The position numbers and the translations under genes are program-made. A stretch of DNA of 64,000 nucleotides from NCBI GenBank assembly GCA_004519485.1, contig CP038131.1, forward strand, positions 1,313,001-1,377,000, written 5' to 3'. This DNA comes from Nannochloropsis oceanica. Taxonomy: Eukaryota > Sar > Eustigmatophyceae > Eustigmatales > Monodopsidaceae. The notes beneath the pieces were generated by a model. That model was given only the letters and a program-made list of their open reading frames with translations. It was not told the origin of the DNA and did no database searches. Position 1 is the first letter of the stretch; every line of letters starts with the position of its first letter. Positions 42,878-53,264 of this stretch are shown here, in pieces.

Positions 42878-45800
42878 CTAGTATTCCAACGCCACGCTTT
42901 TCTTCACATCAATCTTACAGAACTTGCCTAAGCCCATGACCACCTCCGGCAGCTCCTCGTCCGTGCGTCCCTCCACGGTGAAGGCGCATTCAAATGCCAC
43001 GAGCCTATGCCATGGAGAGAGGAAGGAAGGAAGGGAGGGAGGGAGGGAGGGAGGGAGGGTAAGAGATAGTGGTCAATGATCAGAGCACCTTGAGACGGGC
43101 GAATGTCCCTCCCTCCTTCCCTTCTTCCCTCTCTCCTTCTATCCCGCTTTCCGCCCCTCGCCCCGACTCTCCCTCTCAACTCGTACTTGAGCTTGTCCTG
43201 GAGAATCTGGATGCCTATTGACAGGAAATAAGATGGAAGAAAACAGGAAAAAAAAACGCGTGAGTGTCTACCGCTCCTGCAGAAAAAGAAGGGGGGCAGG
43301 GAGGAAAGGAAGAGAGGGAGGGAAAGAGGGAGGGAGGGAGATACCTTTGCGGGCCAAATAGGCAAATTTGTGCATGTTGATGTCAATCTCGACGTAATCC
43401 TTGCCCCTGTAGTACTTGGCCGTGTGCTTCACCAGGATGGGCTTGCCGTTGCACTGGAGGAGAGGAGGGAGGAGGGGGGAGATGAAGGGGGGGAAGGGTA
43501 AATAGCATGAAAGATGCAAACGACTATACAATACCCGTGCGCTCTTTGCACCCACTCTCTCCTTTCCTCCCTCCTTCTCTCTTTCCCAACCTCTCTTATT
43601 GCGCGAAAATCAAGGAAAATTTCAATTCCTTCCGAATCTCACACACTCCAACACCTTTCCCTCCTTCTCTCCCTCCTTGTGTACCTGCGCTATAAACGAC
43701 GGCAATCCAAGCTCATCCATGTTTTTACACAAGCAAATTGCCTTGAAGCGCTCGCGCCATTCCAAAGCGAGAGGGGATGGGGTGGCGCCTGGTTGGGGAG
43801 GGAGGGAGGGAGGGAGGGAGGGAGGGAGGGTGAGGTACAGGGACATAGAAGATGTGAATGATTCTGCTTGCCACTGAAGACCTCTAATTCATCGCCTCGC
43901 GCCCGCCCTCACTCCCTCCCTCCCTTCCTCCCTCCCCTCCTCACCTCCATCCACCGGCACTGCATTCCGCATGAACTCGCCGAAGAGCTTCATCCCCGCC
44001 GTCATCGCCACCCCTCCCTCCTTCCCTCCCTCCTCCTCGCCCTTGATGTACGCAAGGGCGGTGTCAGGCTTGATGACGAAGTAGAGTATACAAGACCAGC
44101 CGGGACCGTCCTCTTGCGCGAGGAGGGAGGGCTTCTCCGAGGGAGCCTGAGAAGGGAGGGCGGGAGGGAGGGTTGGGTGAGAGGGAAGGTAGAGGACAAA
44201 GGAAAAACGGATAAGCACGAGAAAGCAGTTGGACAACCGAAGGCAAACTACAGATTCCTCCCATCCTTCCCTCCCTCTTTCCCCCCCTATTCACCTGCCA
44301 CGTGACGATCAGAGTTTTTGGGATGTGAGCAGGCAGGCCTTCCAATCCCTTCACCTCCGGAAGATCCTGGGGAGGGGGGGAGAAGGAAACGAGTTTGAGG
44401 CATGGCATGGCATGGCACACAGCCATTATGTATCCCAGGCTGCTTGCGCCCTCCCTCCCTCCCTCCCTCCCTCCCTCCCTCCCTCCCTCCCTCCCTCCCT
44501 CCCTCCCTCCCTTACCTGCACCAAACTTGCGACATGCGAGACCCGGGATGGGGAGCGGACAAAGTCGAAGTTGACGAGCTTGTAGAGAGACGCCGCCGAC
44601 GGCTCCTTTTTGCCGCTTTGCTTGTAACCCCGAGCGCGGACCTGGATGGGTAGAGGGAGGGAGGGAGGGAGGGAGGGAGGGAGGGAGGGAGGGAGGGAGG
44701 AAAGGGGGTGGTCAATTAAGCTTGTCCACACGCCACGGACGAGCCAAAAAAAGATCTGCCCTCGCACCCTCCCTCCTTTTCTCCCTCCTTCGTTTCCTCC
44801 CTCCTTCCCTCCCTCCTTCCTTCTCTCCCTCCTTCCCTCCCTCCCCCCTTCCTCACCCTGATATTGCTCGCTAGGCCCGTCGTCCACGTGTGGGGAGGCA
44901 TCTCGTACCCCTCCCCCTCACCCGCCACCTCGGCAGGACAGCGAGGGATGGTGGAGCCCACGGGCGGCATGCGGGAGGGAGGAGGGGCAGCCGTCTTTAG
45001 AGGGAGGGAAGAATGGAAGAATAAAAGGAGGAAGAGGTGAGTCCATGCATTTTGAGTTTACCTTTTCTCCCCTTATTCCTCCCCTCCCCCCCTCCCTCCC
45101 TCCCTTCCTTCCTCCCTCCCTCCTCCCCTCCCTTCTATCTACCATGGTATTCCTCCTCTCCAGCACCGCCGTCCCTCCCTCCTTTTCCTTCATCCATCTC
45201 CCTCCCATTCCCCCTCCATCTGCGCCTGCGACTGATGCGGCTCCGCCCCTGCTGCGGGCCATTGCCCTCTCTTCCCGTCCTCCGATGAGAGCGACCAGGA
45301 AAATGAGGGGAGACACACACATCCACTGGAGCAGGCTTGATACAGGGCCGGTCAAGGCGCCTTTGAAAGGGGGAGGGGGAGGGAGGGAGGGAGGGAGGGA
45401 GGGAGGGAGGGAGGGAGGGAGGGAGGGAGGGAGGAAAAGAGGATGAGCGTTAAAATGCTGTTTCTTATCGCGAAAATAAAGGAGAGGAAATATTCCTCCT
45501 TCCCTCCCGCCTTACCAGTATACAGAGACTTTGATAATGCCTCTGCAAGAATGAAGTTAATCCCGAGGGTGAGGACGAGGAAGAGGTAGAACGAAGGGGC
45601 AACCCGGAGGAGAAGGAGGAGAAAATTGCACGTTACGAGGATGGCGACGGTTTCTGAAGGGAGTGAGGGAGGGAGGGCGGGAGGGAGGGGCGGAGGGAGA
45701 GTGATGGTAAAAGGACGGTTCTTCAACTTTTGAAGTTATTTTCACTCAGATCCCCGTCTGTCGTCCCTCTCTCATTCTTTCCCTCTTTCCCTTCCCCCCC

Positions 45801-48499
45801 TCCGGCCTTCTCCTTCCCCTTTCTCTCCTCACCTGTCTTGTTCAAGGAGTGCATCATGACGGGAGAAGAGGGAGTAGGATCCGTCTTGGCCTCCACCGCC
45901 GCCACCGCCGCCATCGGGGGATGAAGGGCTGTGCGTGGTGGGACTAGCACTCCCTGCCTCCCTCCTTTACCTCCTCCACCCTCCCTTTTGCCTTCCTTCC
46001 CGTCACGCCGAGAGAGGAAGCCGCTGAGGCTCCGTCGGTTGTGGCCGTGCTTGGAGACATGGCGAGTCGAGGAGGAGGAGGAGGAGGAGGATTCGACGGC
46101 AGGGGCAATGCCAGAGGTAGCGTCGGTGATTGCCTTAATGGCTTCATCAAGACTGAGCTTGCGGCGGTGGCCTTGAGGGAGGGAGGTAAGGGAGCAGGGC
46201 GGGAGGGAGGAGGGGAGGGAAACAAGATTATGAGGATATGGGTCGGTACTCCGCGTTTTCTCTTCCCCCTCTTCCTCTCTCTCCCTCCCTCCCTCCCTCC
46301 CTCCCTCCCTCCCTCCCTCCTTCCGCCCACCTCCTCCCCCATGGCGCGACCACCCCGAAGAGTCCGTGTCGACGACTCCCTGCACTCCCTGGACATCGCC
46401 TGGAACGATGGGCTCGCCCAGGTAGGGATAGAGGGCCTTGCACCAATCAATCAGGTCCTCCTGTGTGAAACAAGAGAAACGAGAGCGAGAGAAGGAGGGA
46501 GGGCGGGGGAGAGGGAGAGGGAAAGGAGACGAGAGGATGAAGCAGTGAGTATGAGTGGAAGAAACACCTGTTCATATCCTTCCTCCTTTCCTCCCTCCCT
46601 TCCTCCCTCCCTCCCTCCCTCCCTTCTTTCGTACCTTGGAAGCCGCGCACATCCTCCATTTCTGATCATCCTCCGCGCCATAGACCGAGAAAAAATATTC
46701 ACTGGGGGGCTTATCCTGCTTGGAGATGTTGGTCTCGTGCAGCTCGAAGGAAACACCGCGGACGGTCAGGTCAAACACGCCCCTGGAAGGAGGGAGGGAG
46801 GGGGGGAGGGAGAAATGGAGGGAGGGACGGTCCACGGTCCAGTAGGTGGAATGAGTCGCTTCATTGGCATGGAAATCGCAGCCGGAGAGGGAGGAAGGGA
46901 GGGAGGAAGGGAGGGAGGAAGGGAGGGAGGGAAGGCCTTTACCTGGGTTTGCTGCGGTTGTCCACCTCCTCCAGGATCTCCGCCTCGTAGTAACAGAGCT
47001 TGCCTTTGTACAGCGTGAACAACCGCGGCTTCCATCCTAAGAGCCGGCCAATGCCTCCCCTCCGCTTGAAGAGGGTCCCCACCAATTCGTATCCCCCGCC
47101 ATCCCCCTGTGCTGGTAACTCCACCACCGCCAGCCGCCCCCCCTCCCGCGGCGACGACGGCAAGAGCCACGGCAATGCCCCATTCCCCACTTCCAGCTGC
47201 TCCTCCTGCTCCTTCTTCTCTCTCTCGCCGTCCTTCCCGCCGCTTTCCACTATCAGCCTCCCACTCCCTCCCCAGCTCCTCGTCTTGGCGTGGTGGCGGT
47301 GCCCCTTCCCTCCCTCCTTATGGCCATTCCCCCTCCTCCCCCTCCTCCTGCGTGATCCCCCCTCGCCCCCACTGCCGTTTCCTTCTCCTCCTCCTCCCAC
47401 TTTCCTCCCTATTTCCGTAGCCTCGGCAGTGGAAGCCACCGACTCCGAAATCCCCGACGCGGCGGCGTTCGGAAAGGCCGACGAGGCGAACGCGGCACCA
47501 GACATGTCAATCGAGCCGAAGGGCAGCCCATTGCCCCCTTGAAGCATCCCTACTCCTTCTCCTCCTCCTTGCCCCTCGTACTGTGACTGCTGCTGCGCGA
47601 TGACATCATTGTTGGTCGTGATGGTGTTTTGGTGGTGATGGAGGCCGGCGCTGCCTGTATCAAACGTGTCCGTCCCTTCCCCGTCCTCGCCCTCGTCCTC
47701 GTCCTCCATTTTTTTCTGTGCGATCGGGTGGACAAGATTGAGCGGTATCAGATTGCGTTTATTGCTGCTACTGTTGCTGCTGCTGCTGCCGTTGTCACCG
47801 CTAGCTCCAAGCCGCGTTGTTTGAATGGGGGCGGGCGAGGGGGAGGCGGAGGAGGCGCGGGATGGGGCGGGGGATGCGGAGGAAGAGGAGAACGCACGCC
47901 CCCTACGACCATCAGAAATAGCAATAGCTATAGCACTGGCAGCGGCGCATTGGGTATCGTTGATGGAAGGCAGAAAGGTGGGGCTGGTGCTGCCGGTGGT
48001 GGTGTTCTGAGGGGAAGAGGGCAGCGATTCCCATCCGTTCTGTCGACGCCCTGGTCCGCCAATGCTGCTGTTGTCGCTGTTGCTACTGTTAATACTATTG
48101 TTGCTGCTATTACTGCTGTTGCTACTGGTGCTACTGATATTGGTATTGAGGTACGGGGGAGTCAGCATGTGCTCGGCGTCACTGGCCGGGGAGGTGGCGG
48201 CACTGCCGCTGCTTGTGTTGGCGGCCTGTTGGGCATGGATGGTATGTGGGAAGAAGGAAATGGATGATGAAAAGAGAAGATTAGACATCTCGTGTCTCGC
48301 AGCGGGAAGGGTGGGGTCGCGGCGAATTGGTCACAAGCCCGACAGCGTGACAAGACGATCGAGAGGATGAGGGAAGCGACCGAAGGTAACGTAGATGATC
48401 AGCAAGGGCATTCCAATAAGAATTTGAGACGCATTTACATACCTCAGGACTGCCTTGACTGGTAGAACGACTAATCAGGTGCGTCGGGGAGCGAGGCAT
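42878..48499 (-). CDS. EDR2-like protein: PH domain, two TM helices, C-terminal DUF1336
   Basis: Fifteen exons keep phase: 48499-48443, 48225-46943, 46782-46635, 46460-46331, 46171-45833, 45653-45516, 45360-45143, 44994-44857, 44641-44516, 44366-44295, 44146-43945, 43788-43685, 43453-43345, 43214-43187 and 43004-42878 (1072 residues). Residues 1-395 are low complexity (Ser/Asn/Gly). The PH domain at about 400-500 starts GTLFKRRGGIGRLLGWKPRL and ends DDQKWRMCAA. Two hydrophobic helices follow near 665-720 (SFYLFLVLTLGINFILAEAL; WMCVSPLIFLVALIGG). The DUF1336/EDR2_C domain (about 770-1072) shows VRARGYKQSGKKEPSAASLY, WSCILYFVIKPDTALAY, YYRGKDYVEIDINMHKFAYL and LVAFECAFTVEGRTDEELPE. Such proteins bind phosphoinositides and sterol-like lipids. 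A shorter model starts at the ATG at 48288; the spliced start is preferred because its acceptor is far better. Exon 14 is 28 nt. Confidence 0.85.
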
Positions 48500-50116
48500 G
48501 GCGCTGTGTACCAAACCAGAGTCTCGTGCCTGCCTCGACAGAGATCGGTTCAGCCCGACGCAAGTGAGACCGGGGAAGCAGATGTCCCGTAATTGGGTTG
48601 TTGGGCAAAGACTTGATTTCGCTTTAGGCGTGTGAGAGTGTAAGAAGCCTGTGCGCACGTGTGTGGGCGTGTGCATACATATATGTAAGTGTGTCAAAGT
48701 AGTCCTGAGATCAGAGGCTGGTGAATGTAGTGGCGTCAGGGCAAGCGTGTAGAGAGGGGAGGATGTGGGATGCGACACCACACGTGAACGAATGCGGCCC
48801 CCGTCGAAGGCACAAATACCATTTCTCAGGTGTGATAAGGAACGCACACATTACAGGAGCTTGTGCTCGGGACCTTATCCGTGTTCAGTGCGTGCCCAAA
48901 TGGAAGGAATCTCGATACCTTCGGCCCACAGAGGATGAGCTAACTGCCGTTTGCGCAAGGAGAGGAGTCGGCGATGCTTGCAGTCTTCCCAAGACAGCCT
49001 TGTTTTGTGAGCCACAAAGCATGGAAATGCACCGAAGGATATTCATAGCCTTGACATGCCGACACTCTGCGGGTTTCAGTGCTATTGAATGTCTCCGTGT
49101 TGCGACGGTAAAGAGCTCTCCCTCAGCACTCGTTCACATGGCCCATTCTCAAACCAAGACACGCAGCTGCAGCATCGACAGAGGCAGCAGCAGCATCAGC
49201 AGATGCAGTAGCAGCAGCAGCAGCCAGAGAACTGATATCCTATGAAAGAGGAGCATCCTCTTTTCGCAACTTTATCAAAATGTCTTCGTGTAGTACACTC
49301 AGAGGCACAAAGATACATAATTCGTTCGCGCAACTTATGGGCCTTGCCTGTCACTGGGTGGCCACACGTAGACATTGTAGATGCAAAAATCATAGGAAAC
49401 GACATCATTCAGTGTGATTTCCTTGCTGCTGAAGGAGGTCACGACGACAATCTGATGAACACCCAAACACAGGCGTGCCAGCACGACTGAGAACGTCAAT
49501 GCACGCCCAGATGCAACAAAAGCAACAGCAACAGCGGTGGCCGTCACCACACCAGCAAGGGGGTATGCAGTACATGTTGGCAATGAGAGACACGGTATTA
49601 ACAGTAGCAAAAATAGCAACTGCAGCAACAGCAGCAACGGAATGGAGGTTGGCGAGGGAGGTAGGAAGTGGAAATTTGGCGGTCTTAGATGAGTGAGGAA
49701 GAATGTGGAGGATGGATGGATTGGAGGATGTGGGAAGAGATGGAATTGGAGAGAAAAGACAACTATTCTTAATTTTTGGCCTCATGTTTGGGTAGAATGC
49801 CGAGAAAGAGAAATGGAGGAGGGCGAGGGAGATTCGACCAGAGAAGGTCAGGGAAACTTCTTGGTCAGGAAAAGGATGGGGCATACAATTCTCGCTCATG
49901 TGGGTAGCGGATTCTTACGGAGATAAGACTTAGGGTAAAAAAAAAACCGTGACTTCGACGATAGGTTGGCATTCATTTATAATGTAAGGGTCTATGTCTT
50001 GCATGCGTGTGGGAGTTTTCTTTTTGAGGGGGGTTTGAGGGGGACGTAAAAACCTGCTTCGACTTTCGTTCATCTATAATTCATCGCACAACCCTCCGCA
50101 TGCACAGAGTACTGCC
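48500..50116. other. divergent intergenic region
   Basis: The region lies between the starts of the EDR2-like gene (-) and the small secreted or plastid gene (+). CAG-type runs occur near 49178-49222 and 49514-49535. No coding feature was supported. Confidence 0.5.
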
Positions 50117-50812
50117 ATGCCACCACCATCGCCACCACCCTGGCTTCACCATCTTATCCTCTGCGTCGTCGTTGTCCTTTCCCTGCTTCTCCTCCCCCCT
50201 GCTGATGGCTTCTTTCCCCGCTCTCCCTTTTCGTCGTCCCCTACTACAATCTCTTTCCTTCCCTTCCCCCAGCTTGGCCTTGGCGTCCGCTTGACCACGC
50301 CCACGTACACAACCTTTCTCAACCCTCATGCTGGCGTCCATAGCTTCTTCATGGCTGCCATGGACAGTGTATCCGCCGATACAGATGACGGCTGCGAAGA
50401 TGAGTGGGTCGAGTCTCCATGTCCCTGTACGGAATTGGGCCTGGGCTCTGGCGCTGCCGGTCCTTTGACCGACAGATGTAATGTAGGAGATGTCGTCGTC
50501 CTCGTTCATTCGCCCTCTTTCCCGGGTGTTCCTTCTCCCCTAGTTCTTGCCGTGGTTGACGGGCCCAACGAAGTGTGCCTGTTGTGTATGCGAGGTCTGA
50601 AATGGTACAGGGACTGTCGAGACGAGGTCAATGTCTTGACAAACGTATCGTCTACGGCGTTGGTGCGTGTGCTTAGTGATGCCCATTACAGCCCCAGAAA
50701 TATGTCCTCGAATGGAGGAGCGATACAAATGGGGTATGAAGCCAGTGCTGTAGATTGTTGGTTAATAGATGAGGAGGATCTGCCGGATGGGCTGGGACGA
50801 TCCCTCGACTGA
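50117..50812 (+). CDS. small protein with signal peptide, possibly plastid-targeted, family unknown
   Basis: One intronless frame of 231 residues. The N-terminus is a strong signal peptide (LHHLILCVVVVLSLLLLPPADG), and the predicted cleavage is followed by FFPRSPFSSSP. A Phe directly after the signal peptide and a Ser/Pro-rich, acid-free stretch is the bipartite plastid presequence seen in red-lineage algae, so plastid import is possible but not proven. The mature part contains a hydrophobic strand pair (VGDVVVLVHSPSF, SPLVLAVVDGPNEVCLLC) and several Cys. No domain was recognised. It converges with the asparaginase gene; the stop codons are about 270 bp apart. Confidence 0.6.
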   Translation: MPPPSPPPWLHHLILCVVVVLSLLLLPPADGFFPRSPFSSSPTTISFLPFPQLGLGVRLTTPTYTTFLNPHAGVHSFFMAAMDSVSADTDDGCEDEWVESPCPCTELGLGSGAAGPLTDRCNVGDVVVLVHSPSFPGVPSPLVLAVVDGPNEVCLLCMRGLKWYRDCRDEVNVLTNVSSTALVRVLSDAHYSPRNMSSNGGAIQMGYEASAVDCWLIDEEDLPDGLGRSLD

Positions 50813-51083
50813 CTTGGCGCAGAGCGCTAGCACCGTGAAGTGAGGTCTTCTTCGGGGCAGGGAAGCAGGGATGTAAAGAGAGAGAAGCTTAAACGCGGTA
50901 TTGAAGTCCGGGAAAACTGTGGTGAAGTCTGCAACCTTGTCTTGAAAGAAACAAAGTAATTCTGCGACACGTAAAAGCATCCAGGGATTGGACCGTGGTC
51001 GATTACGACTCAGTATGGTAATGCTGCTTTGTACAGTCAACCCCCTCTCCCTCCTTTCCTCCCTCTTTCTGTCCCTCCCTACC

Positions 51084-52596
51084 TCAGTCCGTGCCCTCAT
51101 CATTCGCCTCCTCCACCCACGCCGCCCCCTCCCCCTCCCGCCACACCACAAAGGGAAAAGCCGGTCTTCCTCTATGCTCATTGTTCTCGCCCAGCGTGGA
51201 CGCCGCCCCCACCCTCCCCTCCTTATCCATCGCCAGCACTGCCACGGTCAAGGCCTCATGCATCCCCGTCTTCCTCCCTCCCTCTCCCTCCCTCACTCCC
51301 TCCACCACCTCCTTCAACCGTTTGATGCCGGCTTGACAGGCAACGGCGGGGGGGAGGCCCTCCCGCATTTTTTCGACAACGAGGAAGGAGAGACAGACTC
51401 GCATGATCTCTTCACCGTCTCCCGTGGCAACGGCAGCACCAACAGAATTGTCGGCGTACAAGCCACTACCCACCAAGGGAGAATCGCCAACGCGCCCTGA
51501 GACGAGAGGGAGAGAGGGAGGGAGGGAGGGGGGAAGGAAGGGCAAGACAGGAAGTAACCCCAACTGAATCCACTGTCGATCATGACAACGGTAAAATGAA
51601 ATAATGACGGGAAAGAGGGAGGGAGGGAGGGAGGGAGGGAGGGAGGGAGGGAGGGAGACTGATCCACGCACATACCAGGGTGCTTAAAGCGCCACCCGGA
51701 GGTAGAGGTGCCCGCGGCCAGGTGTCCTTGAGCATCCATGACCAGGAGGCCTATGGTATCATGCTGAGGAGTGTCCTGTGAGCTATCGTCGATGGGAGCA
51801 GCTGATACTGCGGCTGTTGGTGCGGCTGTGGGCATGGCTGCAGACCCGTCGTCTCCTTTTCCACCCAATCTGTTCTTCGCTGCCTCCTCCTCTTCCTCCT
51901 TCCACTTCATCCACCCCTCCCGGGCCTCGGGGCTCAACACCTCCTCCCATTCAAATTCTCCTTGCTCTCTGGCAAAGGTACTGGCACCCTTGCCCACCAA
52001 GACGCTGTGCACCGACTTCTCCATGACCCGGCGGGCGACAGAGATGGCTTTGATTGTGCCCTGCACAACAAGAAAGGGAGGAGGGAGAAAAGAAAGGAAG
52101 GAGGAAAGGTGGACATGGTTATCACAAAATCCAAGAGGTAGGGAGAAAAGACATTGGCAGATGTCAGACACGGCTTTGACTATTGCGTCGCTGCAACGTC
52201 CGGCCGCTCCTCCCTCGTTCCCCCCATCCGTCACCCCCTCACCTGCAAGGCACAGACTGCGCCATAGGTCCTTTTCGTTCCGCACATGATGGCAGCGTCG
52301 AGCTCCATGTCCCCTTCAGAATTGGGAAATCCACCGTATCCCACGTAGTACTGCTCTTGATTATCCGTTTCTACTCGGTTGACACCGGCCTCGACGGCGT
52401 CGAGGGCGAGGGAGGGAGGAGAGAGGGAGGGAGAGGAGGAGGAAAGGACCCGCGCGGCCTCCTCGACGGCAAGCTTACCAAAATGCCAAGTGGCCGCTGC
52501 CACAGCGCGTTTGGGAGCAGTAGTAGGGCTGTATGTATGACTCATCGGAATCAGGATGGGCAGCAGCAGAATCAGGATGCGTGAGGAACGGGGCAT
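51084..52596 (-). CDS. N4-(beta-N-acetylglucosaminyl)-L-asparaginase (Ntn hydrolase)
   Basis: Three exons keep phase: 52596-52243, 52060-51676 and 51496-51084 (383 residues). A signal peptide (ILILLLPILIPMSHTYS) fits a lysosomal or vacuolar enzyme. The alpha part has AAATWHFGKLAVEEAARVL, LDAVEAGVNRVE, VGYGGFPNSEGDMELDAAIM and GAVCALQGTIKAISVARRVM. QHDTIGLLVMDAQGHLAAGT marks the autocatalytic cleavage site, with Thr near 220 as the new N-terminal nucleophile. The beta part has TSGWRFKHPGRVGDSPLVGSG and AVATGDGEEIMR. The enzyme cuts the GlcNAc-Asn bond when N-glycoproteins are broken down. An acidic, Ala-rich insert of about 40 residues before the cleavage site is not usual for the family. The first ATG (52596) puts the signal peptide at the start; an upstream GTG in frame was not used. 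Confidence 0.9.
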
Positions 52597-53264
52597 GCGA
52601 ATTGGAGACACTGTCGTACATATGGAGAGGGGAAGGAAAGTTACCACCAGAGCAATCGAAATAAAGGGACAGTGGCTGATCCGCTGAGACCAGAAAGAAA
52701 GTTCATAAAAGCGGGGACATCAAAATGGGCGGGCATGGTGCACTCTGGAGGAAATCTGTCGTGCTTATAACGGAGAGAGGGAGGGAGGAATGGTGGTAGG
52801 AGGAGGGAAGGGAAGAAATGGAATGAAGGGGAAGGGACTGCGCAAGGCCACCACTGAGAACAATGTATTGCATCTTTTCTTTGCGACGCATTTCAAGCCC
52901 AGCCGTCCCCTGAACAGAGGCCAATGGTCTGTGGCCTTGGACGACAGGAAAAGGCAGGAGGTTTGAGGAACAACGGCCACGCACACATCTTATATGCCCT
53001 AACCCACTCAAATGGTGGGCTAATTTACCGGGAAAAAAAATACAGCACAAGCGAGTTCGGACATCTCCACGAGGCGTGGCTTTGATGACTGGAAATGCGC
53101 TGGTTTGGGTGGACCGGGACTATAACGCATGCGCATGCGTCTCGACTTCGTCGTCCCCCGTCTATGGTCTATAGCCCTCCTTTCTCATTCTCACCCCACT
53201 CTTTCTGCATGGACACACAGACACACGCAGCCAGCAAGCCACAAGCAAGCACTACATACTCGCC
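52597..53264. promoter_or_regulatory. divergent promoter region
   Basis: 668 bp separate the start codons of the asparaginase (-) and the DHX36-like helicase (+), so the two promoters are back to back. No TATA box or other site was identified with confidence. Confidence 0.45.

Noticed and set aside
46939-48288. Start of the EDR2-like gene at the ATG at 48288
   Set aside because: Kept only as an alternative. The ATG sits inside a strong polypyrimidine acceptor ending CCCAACAG at 48226, and an upstream ATG exon (48499-48443) joins in phase.
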